Source: Opitutaceae bacterium (GTDB taxonomy: Bacteria > Verrucomicrobiota > Verrucomicrobiia > Opitutales > Opitutaceae). From it: 43,582 bases of DNA. The notes under the pieces are model-generated. The model searched no databases. It was not told the origin of the DNA and saw only the letters and a program-made list of their open reading frames with translations. The position numbers and the translations under genes are program-made. The stretch is from positions 1-43,582 of the forward strand of contig JAPKDW010000005.1 in NCBI GenBank assembly GCA_028822375.1, read 5' to 3'. Shown here piece after piece: positions 35,826 to 43,582 of the stretch; within the stretch, counting starts at the first letter, position 1, and every line of letters begins with the position of its first letter.

Positions 35826-37031
35826 TCAATCGTTGAAGAATATGCGACCTTCCGACAGCTTTTGGTCAGGATGGTCTTCTTCCCAATAGACGTCCTTGAG
35901 AATATCGCTCTCGGGAGGGAAGGGGCTTTCGTCCGCGAATTTTGCGGATTCTTCGGCTTCGGCTTTGGCGGCGAGGTCGATCTCTTTCATTCCTTCGTCG
36001 GTGAGTAACTTGGCGTCGAGCAAGTATTCGCGATACAGGGACAGGGGATCGTGATTCTTTCTATAGTCGTCGATCTCTTCTTTTGTGCGGTACTTCTTGT
36101 GGTTGGCGTCGGCGATTGAATGTCCTTGGTAGCGGTAGGTGTGAATTTCGAGGAGGGAAGGTTTGGATTCTTCGCGGGCGAGATCCATGGCTTTCTTTAC
36201 GCCTTCACGAATGTCGAAGATGGATTCTCCGTTGATGTGAGCCCAGTTCATCGAGTAGCCCTCTGCTCTGGCGGCCAATCCTAGATCGGGATGCATGCTG
36301 GAGCGCTCTTGCGAGGTTCCCATGGAGTAGCCGTTGTTTTCGATGATGTAAACGACTGGCAAATCCCAGAGAGATGCGATGTTTAGCGATTCGTGAAAGG
36401 CTCCTTGATTGATGGCTCCGTCACCGAGGAAGCAAAGGGCGCAGCCTTTCTTGCCTTGATATTTTAGGCCATAGGCGAGTCCGGCTCCGAGCGGGGTCTG
36501 TCCGGCTACGATACCGTGGCCTCCCCAGTAATTCTTGCTTGGATCGAAGTAGTGCATCGATCCGCCTTTTCCTTTGGAGCATCCGGTGCTTTTGCCGAAG
36601 AGTTCGGCCATGCACTCATTCATATTCATGCCGACAGCCAATGCATGCCCGTGATCGCGGTAGGCCGTGATCACATGGTCGTTTTCTCCCATGAGGGAAA
36701 TGCTTCCGACGGCGATGGATTCTTGTCCGATGTAGAGATGCAAAAAACCTGCGATCCTACCCTGCTGGTAGGCTCGGAGAGATCGTTCTTCGAAACGGCG
36801 GATGCGGACCATCTCGCGGTAGAAGCCGATCAGTTCGTCTTTGGATAAGTCGGCATTTGCTGGAGACTTGGCGTCTTTGGCTAGAATCGCTTTTGTCGGT
36901 TTTTGACGGTTGGTCGTTTTTGAAATGGATGATTTAGTCACAATTTGCGTTTTTCGGTCTTTGCGGAGAACATGAGTTGAAAAAGACGCGTTGATCAAGG
37001 GCATACCGACATTCGGAAGCGAACTCCTCAA
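35826..37031 (-). CDS. pdhA: Pyruvate dehydrogenase E1 component subunit alpha (start uncertain; GTG near 36942 is possible)
   Basis: 'FYREMVRIRRFEERSLRAYQQGRIAGFLHLYIGQESIAVG', 'KGKGGSMHYFD', TPP motif 'GDGAINQGAFHESLNIASLWDLPVVYIIENNGYSMGT'. Confidence 0.94.
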   Translation of the reverse strand: MRSSLPNVGMPLINASFSTHVLRKDRKTQIVTKSSISKTTNRQKPTKAILAKDAKSPANADLSKDELIGFYREMVRIRRFEERSLRAYQQGRIAGFLHLYIGQESIAVGSISLMGENDHVITAYRDHGHALAVGMNMNECMAELFGKSTGCSKGKGGSMHYFDPSKNYWGGHGIVAGQTPLGAGLAYGLKYQGKKGCALCFLGDGAINQGAFHESLNIASLWDLPVVYIIENNGYSMGTSQERSSMHPDLGLAARAEGYSMNWAHINGESIFDIREGVKKAMDLAREESKPSLLEIHTYRYQGHSIADANHKKYRTKEEIDDYRKNHDPLSLYREYLLDAKLLTDEGMKEIDLAAKAEAEESAKFADESPFPPESDILKDVYWEEDHPDQKLSEGRIFFND

Positions 37032-37570
37032 TAGAGGAGGGTATCCGGGGGGTAGGCTGATGCTGGGGCGTCGTTTAAGGCTCCTTTAACTGCTTGCTCT
37101 ATAATGATTTCAAGAGCTTGGTCAGGCCCGCAGTTGGCTCGGGCGGAGACAAAGCCGTGGCGGTGTTTGTCGTAGATGGCCCAAAGTCCTTCCCGGTCGG
37201 TTTCGGGTATCGGCAGCGTTTCGATGGCTTCTCTAGAGAAAAATGAGAATTGTCCTTCGTCAATCGTATCGGGGAGCTTGGCGATCGGGGTGTGGCAATC
37301 GAAGAGGAACATAAGCCAGTGATTGCTGCCCTCGTAGGCCTTCTCGGCGATCATACAAAATAGGTGAAGCTGGGAACTATCGATTTGCAACCCGACTTCT
37401 TCGAAGGTTTCACGGACCGCGCATTCGTGCGGGGATTCGCCGCTGTCCATCTCGAGTTTTCCGCCGATGGGGCTCCAGAGCCCCTTGTTGGGCGCTTTTT
37501 CCCGCTGGATCATGAGGAATTCGCCTGCTGCGTTACGGATGAAGACTAGGACGCTGATTTTGTAGTGCAT
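37028..37570 (-). CDS. NUDIX hydrolase
   Basis: Nudix box 'GGKLEMDSGESPHECAVRETFEEVGLQ'. Start ATG 37570 ('MHYKISVLVFIRN'). Confidence 0.9.
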   Translation of the reverse strand: MHYKISVLVFIRNAAGEFLMIQREKAPNKGLWSPIGGKLEMDSGESPHECAVRETFEEVGLQIDSSQLHLFCMIAEKAYEGSNHWLMFLFDCHTPIAKLPDTIDEGQFSFFSREAIETLPIPETDREGLWAIYDKHRHGFVSARANCGPDQALEIIIEQAVKGALNDAPASAYPPDTLLY

Positions 37571-37688
37571 GATGATTGGAAGATTACGGTTTCGTTCTTT
37601 CTTGCGCCGTTTGAGGGCTATTCGAGAAAAATCTTCCATTTTCGCGCTAAGGCTTGCCGATGAATGAGTCTCGATCTAAGGTCGAAGG

Positions 37689-38294
37689 ATGTCACTGATC
37701 CCACGAATGTTGCTCGCTCTGGTCTCGGCTTCCCTGATAAATGCGTCTGGGGCGTTTGCTTCGGTATCGGTTCGTGACGTGGAATTCAATCGAGTGGACG
37801 ATCAAACGAGCTCGGATGATTGGCTGGAGTGCTCGATTGAGGTTGAAGTCCGGCGAGATACTCAGGACCTCACGCGGAGGCGACCCGACTACGTAGATGA
37901 TCTGGTTGTAGAGCTTATGCTCGGGGTAGAGTCGAATGTCAGAGGGCAAAATGGATTCGAATTTTTTGAGGCGGAAGCTGCTTTGGTTTCATTGAAGGAA
38001 GGGAGGCACTTGGTCCGTTTCTATCTTCCACCGGAAATCGTTGAGAGAGATAGTGTTAGAAATGAAGTGCATTCTTTTTTGATTCGTCTAACGCGTTCGG
38101 GTACGGTGGTAGAGGAACAGGTTTCAAGGGAATTGGAAGGAACCAATGTGCTCGATAGCTTTCTAAATCGGGTAGATTCGGAGGCTGCGCACAACAATGG
38201 CATTTTGCTTCCTCAATTTAAGACGCCTTTTCGCATCGCATATCCTGGTAAAACCCCGAGTTTTAGGGATTCAGGCGATCGTGTCGGAGAATAA
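37689..38294 (+). CDS. Secreted protein of unknown function, positional counterpart of Akkermansia Amuc_1102
   Basis: Signal peptide 'MLLALVSASLINASGAFA', beta-rich ~200 aa, immediately upstream of the PilM-like gene. Confidence 0.5.
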   Translation: MSLIPRMLLALVSASLINASGAFASVSVRDVEFNRVDDQTSSDDWLECSIEVEVRRDTQDLTRRRPDYVDDLVVELMLGVESNVRGQNGFEFFEAEAALVSLKEGRHLVRFYLPPEIVERDSVRNEVHSFLIRLTRSGTVVEEQVSRELEGTNVLDSFLNRVDSEAAHNNGILLPQFKTPFRIAYPGKTPSFRDSGDRVGE

Positions 38295-38413
38295 GGGTAA
38301 TTACTAGCGCTGCTTCAGGCGGCCTATGGTTCGTTTTCGTATAAAGGCTTGATACTTGTCCGTTTTTTCTTGTACCGGATAGGCAAATATCAAAATATAG
38401 TAAATATACCTAC

Positions 38414-40108
38414 ATGAGACCTCCTCATTACTTAGTCATTAGTTGTGGTTCTAGTCATATTGCCGCGGTTCATCTTTCGATGAATACGAGTGGTCGATGT
38501 GAGTTGGAAAACTATTGGATCAAGGAAGTGGAGCTTTCGCTGAACGAGCCGTTGCTTTGGCTGAAGGCGGTATCGCAGTCTTTCGAGGAGATTCGTTTGA
38601 AGTTTAAGGAAGTCTCTCCGGTCGGTTATTCGCTTCCGGGAAATCTGATTCTGACGAAATATCTGAAGATTCCTCAGGCATCGATGAAGAAGCGCGATAA
38701 GATCGTCGCTTTCGAAGCGAAGCAGAACATTCCGTATCCGATTGGCGAAGTCGCCTGGGACGATTGTCTAATAGACGAAGGAGATTTGGATATCGAAACA
38801 CTTATTGCGGCGTCGAAGATTGAATTGGTCGAATCGCTTTCTCGCTATGGCAAGGAGGCGAAAATGGATCCGGATTTGATCGAGCCGGCGTTTGTGGGGC
38901 TTATCAATTGCTTTCGTTTTAATGAGCCGCAAATCGACGGTTGCACGCTTTTGCTTTCGATTGGCGCGAAATCGACGGATATCATTTTCTTTAATGGGTC
39001 GGACTTCTATTCGCGCAATGTATCGCTTGGCGGCAATACGGTGACGCAGGAAATGCGAAGCGCGTTGGATTTGCCATTCGAAGACGCGGAGAGGATTAAG
39101 CGTTTGGCAATCGCAGGCGATCCGCTTCCGACCGGCGAGCATATAGCATTCGAAGAAGCCCAGAAGGCGTTTCTGAAACGCTTAAACGTAGAGATCTCCC
39201 GGACTCAAGCGATATACAAGAATCATGGATACGAAGACGAACCGATTCGCTGCCGTTTGTCGGGCGGCGGCTCATTGCTTCCGAGCATCGAAAGTACATT
39301 GAACAATCGATTGGGAATACCGGTCGAGCGCTTCGATCCGCTCAAGCGCATTCGCGTGGGACGAGATTGTCCAGAGGGAGCATTGGAAATCGACAAGGCG
39401 TTTTTGAGCGAAGCGATGGGCGTGGCTATTGGACGTTTTCTGCCTGATTCTCCGGAGATCAATCTGCTGCCGCGCAGCATTGTTTGGCAACGCCGTTTCA
39501 AGCGGCAGCAACCGTATTTTCTAGCTGCAGGATTGGTCGCGTGCGCCGCCGTAGCGTTACCTTTGGTTAATACGAACCTTTCTTTGCAGCGCTATCGAGA
39601 AGAGATTCAAAATTTGGATACTAATATTGCTCCTCTTCGCGAATTAAACGCCAAGATTGCCGAAAGGATTGAGGAAATCGAGAAACTAAGGGGTGTGATT
39701 CACGATGCGAATGAAGTTTCTTTGGCCCGTTCGAATTGGATGCGGTTTTTGAATGACATACCGGCGCGGTTGGATGAGGTGGAAGATGTCTGGTTGGACC
39801 GAATTGAAATCGTCCGATCGGATACGCAGTCGGGCAGTCCTTCGAATCGCTTTAACTCCTCTAGAGGGAAAGCGACGAAGCCAGTGTCCGAAGTTTTGAA
39901 ATTGCGTTTGGAGGGGCGGCTTTTGGACGTTTCGAATCCGCTTTCGACTGTGAGTCAGGAATCGAATAAACGGGTTTCGGCTTTATTGGAAAGCTTCGCC
40001 GCTTCGGAGTTTATAGACCACTTGGAAAACGAGCGCTTCTATAATAATCTGCCAGGTATTTTGAAATTCAACTTTACCTTGGTCGTCGATTCGACTCGAC
40101 CCTTATAG
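38414..40108 (+). CDS. PilM-like actin-fold protein fused to a PilN-like TM/periplasmic segment (Amuc_1101-like)
   Basis: PilM-like 'TKYLKIPQASMKKRDKIVAFEAKQNIPYPIGEVAWDDCLI', 'LLLSIGAKSTDIIFFNGSDFYSRNVSLGGNTVTQEMRSALDLPFEDAERIK', 'CRLSGGGSLLPSIESTLNNRLGIPVERFDPLKRI', then TM 'FLAAGLVACAAVALPL' and coiled coil. Confidence 0.88.
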   Translation: MRPPHYLVISCGSSHIAAVHLSMNTSGRCELENYWIKEVELSLNEPLLWLKAVSQSFEEIRLKFKEVSPVGYSLPGNLILTKYLKIPQASMKKRDKIVAFEAKQNIPYPIGEVAWDDCLIDEGDLDIETLIAASKIELVESLSRYGKEAKMDPDLIEPAFVGLINCFRFNEPQIDGCTLLLSIGAKSTDIIFFNGSDFYSRNVSLGGNTVTQEMRSALDLPFEDAERIKRLAIAGDPLPTGEHIAFEEAQKAFLKRLNVEISRTQAIYKNHGYEDEPIRCRLSGGGSLLPSIESTLNNRLGIPVERFDPLKRIRVGRDCPEGALEIDKAFLSEAMGVAIGRFLPDSPEINLLPRSIVWQRRFKRQQPYFLAAGLVACAAVALPLVNTNLSLQRYREEIQNLDTNIAPLRELNAKIAERIEEIEKLRGVIHDANEVSLARSNWMRFLNDIPARLDEVEDVWLDRIEIVRSDTQSGSPSNRFNSSRGKATKPVSEVLKLRLEGRLLDVSNPLSTVSQESNKRVSALLESFAASEFIDHLENERFYNNLPGILKFNFTLVVDSTRPL

Positions 40109-40119
40109 CTTTATATTAA

Positions 40120-41082
40120 ATGGGCTGGTTTAAACGAAATCCATTTTTCTATACGATTCTCTCACTCTTGCTTGCAGCGACGGTCGGAGGCGTATGGTTT
40201 GCGTCCAATGGGCGGGACGAATTGGTGGCTCTGAAAGAGCAATACGAGAATAAAAATCGTCAATTGCAAATGTATATCGCACGCTCGCCAGCTCCGACGA
40301 AGGCCAATCTCGATGCTTTGGATCGGAATTACGTTCGTCTCAATGATGAATTTAAGAAAGTCCAATCGTCCTTGAATTTGAATACGTATGATCGAGAACT
40401 CTTTTTCGGTCAAGCTCCGGAGTCACGCAACGATGCGTTCTTCATGGTCGCGAAGTTTGTTGATGATGTTCGCAATATGGCGGTAGGTAGCGGGGTGAAG
40501 GTTCCCGATGATTGCCGGTATGGATTTAGTGAGTACGAGAATGTGGGTCCTGAAGCGGAGTTGGTAGAGAGAGTTCATCGCCAGTCTAAAATCATGGAGT
40601 CGTTGTTATTGACTTTGTTTGATTCTGGAATAAGCGAATTCGTTTCCATTAAACGAGAATCCTCAGTCGAGGAGGATGCGGATAAGGGCGACAGCGGGGA
40701 TTTGTTTAGCTTGAAAAATGGCCGGTCTATTGGTTCGGCAGAGGCATTCAATTCCTTGGCATTCCAATTGGAGTTCAAAGGGCAATCGTTGTCGTTGAGG
40801 AATTTTTTGAATCGGGTGAACAGCTCTTCGCTTCCGTTCTCGATAAACGAAATCGAAGTGAGGCTCGATCGTGAAACCGGTTCGGTAGAGAGTCGCAGCT
40901 CGGTTCTTGAAAATCCATTCGTTGGGTCTAGCGAGACTGAGAGCTCGATGTCAGCGGTACGCGTACCGATTATAGCGGAGAATGAATCGTTCTTCGTCAT
41001 TACGTTAGAGTTTTTAGATTTGGTTGAGAGTCCGGTTACGGCGTCAGTGGATAAGTCGATTGAAGGGAGGAAAGATGTTTAG
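40120..41082 (+). CDS. Amuc_1100-like (PilO-like) pilus-associated protein
   Basis: 320 aa: N-terminal TM, coiled coil, 'FFMVAKFVDDVRNMAVGSGVKVPDDCRYGF', 'KIMESLLLTLFDSGISEFVSIKRES', 'LAFQLEFKGQSLSLRNFLNRVNSSSLPFSINEIEVRLD', 'FFVITLEFLDL' - same order and pattern as Amuc_1100 as I recall it. Confidence 0.8.
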   Translation: MGWFKRNPFFYTILSLLLAATVGGVWFASNGRDELVALKEQYENKNRQLQMYIARSPAPTKANLDALDRNYVRLNDEFKKVQSSLNLNTYDRELFFGQAPESRNDAFFMVAKFVDDVRNMAVGSGVKVPDDCRYGFSEYENVGPEAELVERVHRQSKIMESLLLTLFDSGISEFVSIKRESSVEEDADKGDSGDLFSLKNGRSIGSAEAFNSLAFQLEFKGQSLSLRNFLNRVNSSSLPFSINEIEVRLDRETGSVESRSSVLENPFVGSSETESSMSAVRVPIIAENESFFVITLEFLDLVESPVTASVDKSIEGRKDV

Positions 41083-42019
41083 ATTTAGCCTTTCTGAGTT
41101 TTTGGATAAATTTATTTTGCTAGTCGCGATGGTGGTCTTTCTTCTCGTGGGAATATCGAGTATAAAAAGTGTTAAGATTTTGGATACGATATCGCGTCAG
41201 GATGCTCCGATGCTATCGGAGAGCAAAGTGGATGTGGACGTATATGCGGTGGACACTAGCCTGCCGGAAACTCCTTTGTGGGGACGTCCGCAAAGTCAAT
41301 CTCGAGGCGATGATTGGGTGTTCGATGTTTTTACGCCTCCCGTCTTGTATTATAATCCAGCTTCGCGCGAATTTACAGTGACTCCCCCGGAATTGGTTTC
41401 GGCGAATGAGCGGGATCCGTCGAAGGCGTTTGAGATCGAGTTGCTAGAGGTTCGTCAGCGTCCTTATCGCTTGCAGCTCGTGGGGTATGCGGGTAACGAC
41501 GGTGATTACCTGGCCTCTTTCGAGTATATTCCCACAGGCGAGGGTTTGCTCGCTAGGGCGGGAAAACTACTCTCCGAAGCGGGCGTGAAGATTCTTTCGT
41601 TTGAAGTGAAGCAGATGGAAGTCGAGCAAGAGGGTAGTATGCCAGTATTCGAAAACGTTGGCGTAGCGCGGTTGCATGATTACGAAAGCGGCCAGGAGAT
41701 CTTTCTAACCAATCTTGAAACGAAAATCTTCTCCGATCTCGAAGCGCAGGTGCGTTCGGTCGAGAATGGAGATGTGTTTATCGTGCGAGAAGGAAGTCAG
41801 GTAGAACTGGACAACGGATTTTACATTATCGGCGACCTTTCGGAGAACCCACAGGAAGCTATGGTGACGAAGGTTTCGACAGATGGAGGGAAACGGCTAT
41901 CTAAGTTGTTGAAACCGTTGACCGAAGATGACTTTCTTAATCGAGGAATACTGGAACCTAGCCCAACCAGTCCTTTTGCAATCAAACCTCGTGAGGTTCC
42001 ACCCAAGCCTAATAGCTAA
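41075..42019 (+). CDS. Amuc_1099-like pilus locus membrane protein
   Basis: Start ATG 41075 preceded by GGGAGGAAAG; N-terminal TM 'FILLVAMVVFLLVGISSI'; 8-nt overlap with the upstream gene; lies between the Amuc_1100-like gene and the secretin. Confidence 0.65.
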   Translation: MFRFSLSEFLDKFILLVAMVVFLLVGISSIKSVKILDTISRQDAPMLSESKVDVDVYAVDTSLPETPLWGRPQSQSRGDDWVFDVFTPPVLYYNPASREFTVTPPELVSANERDPSKAFEIELLEVRQRPYRLQLVGYAGNDGDYLASFEYIPTGEGLLARAGKLLSEAGVKILSFEVKQMEVEQEGSMPVFENVGVARLHDYESGQEIFLTNLETKIFSDLEAQVRSVENGDVFIVREGSQVELDNGFYIIGDLSENPQEAMVTKVSTDGGKRLSKLLKPLTEDDFLNRGILEPSPTSPFAIKPREVPPKPNS

Positions 42020-42046
42020 GTGCCTCAACTTTCAGCTGCGATGCTT

Positions 42047-43582
42047 ATGAAGAAATCAAAATCCTTTATGTCGAATTTGGCGCTGTGTGCTTTCGTCTCG
42101 ATATTCACCCTCCTCTCTCCGCAAGTTGCGGAAGGCCAAACGGAGATTGATTTGAAGATCCGGTTGATGTCTGAAGCCTTGCAGGCGCGGGATTCCGGAG
42201 ACCTGTCCACGGCGCGTGACCGATTGCAGCAATTGCTGGAGATCGCTCCGGGCGATCGTTCGGTGCAAAGCATTTTAGACAGCGTTGACGGTATGATCGA
42301 TAATAAGGCTCGCTCAGGCGGCGCTGGAAACTCGGTTGATCGGCGGTCGGCTTTGCAGAGCGAAGCGGAGTACCTGGCTCGTTTGGAGGCGGAGCGTATC
42401 GAGAAGTCGATGGTGAGTTCGCGCGAGATTCGAAAAATAGCATTGAGGCAGGCGAAGCGGGGCGATTTTCCTCTCGCATTGAGAACGATTCAAAAAGCGG
42501 TCGAAATGCTCGAGCCGAATCCATTGACTCAGACTTTGATAGATGAGCTAAAACGCGATGAACGCGATATCCTCAGGCAGCGGTCAACTTTTGACGCGAA
42601 ACGCGTGACAGCTTCCGAGTATGGAAGAGCAAGTTTGCCGATCGAGCAAATCAGTCCGGATTTCGTTAACCTCCAGGAGGAGGTCGAAGCCTTGGCGCTC
42701 AGGGGACGAAGCCAATTCGTAGCTGGCGATATCGATGGGGCCGAAGCGACTTTCAAGCGGATTGAAGCTTTGGATCCGAATAACGCGATGGCCAAGAGTT
42801 TTCAGATTCGCATCTCGCAGGAGCGCCAGTCGATGGCCTATTTGAATAAGCTGAAATCTCGAGAGCAACTGCTCGAGGAGGTTTCTAGCGCTTGGCAACG
42901 CCCGGGAATTTACGAAGAGCGACCTGATATCGATCCCACTGTTTTGGGACCAGCTCCTTTGTTGCAGAAGCTTAATCGAATTGTGATTTCAAATGTGAAT
43001 TTCACAGAGCAGCCGCTCAATCGAGTGGTGAATACCTTGAGCGCGATTTCTGAGGAATTCGACAATACGGATACTGGAGCTCGGGGCGTGAATCTCGTTT
43101 TGCTAGATCCGAATAAAACGAATCCGATGGTGAACATCACTTTACGGAATCTTTCGCTGAAGCGTATTTTGGATTTTATCGTAGATTCGGTGGGTTTCCA
43201 GTATGAGATCCAAGAGGATGCGGTTGTCTTGAGGCCAGGAGGCGAAAACCGGAATCTGAATACGGAGGTTTTTCCCGTGTCACGTTCGACGGTTATCCGC
43301 ATGACGGGTATTTCAGGCAGCACTTCGGAAAGCTCTTTTAATGCGGATCCGTTTGTGCCTTCCCAGGGGACTTCTTCGCCTGCTGGTGGAATGGCCAGCG
43401 ATGCGGTCACGATTCGAAACTTTCTTCAGCAGGCTGGCGTAGACTTTTTCGGATCGGAAGGCAGCACTCTCGCATACGATGGATCGGCTATGATCGTGAC
43501 TCAGACCACACGTAATCTGGAACGTATCCGAAATATCCTGAATCGTTACACGGACGTTAAGCAGGTCGAAATCGAAGCGAAA
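42047..43582 (+). CDS. Type II/IV secretin-like outer-membrane protein (PilQ/GspD type, Amuc_1098-like), 3'-truncated by the window edge
   Basis: Hand translation MKKSKSFMSNLALCAFVSIFTLLSPQVAEGQTEIDLKIRLMSEALQARDSGDLSTARDRLQQLLEIAPGD...; TPR-like N-terminal repeats; secretin N-domain 'VNITLRNLSLKRILDFIVDSVGFQYEIQEDAVVLRPG', 'DGSAMIVTQTTRNLERIRNILNRYTDVKQVEIEAK'. Open to the window end. Confidence 0.85.
   Translation, partial: MKKSKSFMSNLALCAFVSIFTLLSPQVAEGQTEIDLKIRLMSEALQARDSGDLSTARDRLQQLLEIAPGDRSVQSILDSVDGMIDNKARSGGAGNSVDRRSALQSEAEYLARLEAERIEKSMVSSREIRKIALRQAKRGDFPLALRTIQKAVEMLEPNPLTQTLIDELKRDERDILRQRSTFDAKRVTASEYGRASLPIEQISPDFVNLQEEVEALALRGRSQFVAGDIDGAEATFKRIEALDPNNAMAKSFQIRISQERQSMAYLNKLKSREQLLEEVSSAWQRPGIYEERPDIDPTVLGPAPLLQKLNRIVISNVNFTEQPLNRVVNTLSAISEEFDNTDTGARGVNLVLLDPNKTNPMVNITLRNLSLKRILDFIVDSVGFQYEIQEDAVVLRPGGENRNLNTEVFPVSRSTVIRMTGISGSTSESSFNADPFVPSQGTSSPAGGMASDAVTIRNFLQQAGVDFFGSEGSTLAYDGSAMIVTQTTRNLERIRNILNRYTDVKQVEIEAK

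Noticed and set aside
37430-37510. Two-residue insertion in the Nudix box (GGKLEMDSGES)
   Set aside because: I recall similar spacing in a common Nudix subfamily, so not noteworthy on its own.
1-43582. CRISPR arrays, tRNA/rRNA genes, IS elements, prophage
   Set aside because: Intergenic spaces are short; no regularly spaced direct repeats, cloverleaf candidates, transposase or phage motifs were seen by eye.

Overview
This 43.6 kb window is gene-dense and mostly housekeeping. Gene content suggests a Verrucomicrobiota (Opitutae-like) bacterium; that placement is inferred, not computed. From left to right I can support: a truncated PurO-like IMP cyclohydrolase, a SAM methyltransferase, a PfkB kinase, a DUF3108 protein, a 901-aa DoxX + MBL-exonuclease + DNA-ligase-like fusion, an HD protein, dtd, fabV, a DsbD-like protein, rpoN, an ErpA/IscA-type protein, ubiE/menG, a ClpX-like AAA+ protein, HU/IHF, hisS, an alpha/beta hydrolase, a serA-plsY-hom-lysC-thrC-cimA run, cardiolipin synthase, ogt, GspB-like and ExeA-like genes (exeA has an in-frame TAA), an FtsB/DivIC-like protein, a eukaryote-type UDP-sugar pyrophosphorylase, a kinase-less REC-PAS-REC protein, DUF420, pdhC-pdhB-pdhA, a NUDIX hydrolase, and a type-IV-pilus-like locus with the order and character of Akkermansia Amuc_1102-1098. 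The strongest second-look items are: (1) the three-part fusion whose ligase module has lost the catalytic lysine (K to L), motif III Glu (E to T), motif IV Glu (E to Q) and the whole OB fold, while the nuclease motifs look intact; (2) the in-frame stop in exeA; (3) the Amuc_1100-type pilus locus; (4) a ClpX-like ATPase without a zinc-binding domain and with an apparently duplicated C-terminal domain; (5) a hybrid-kinase relic with a pseudo-receiver. No tRNA, rRNA, CRISPR array or transposon was seen.
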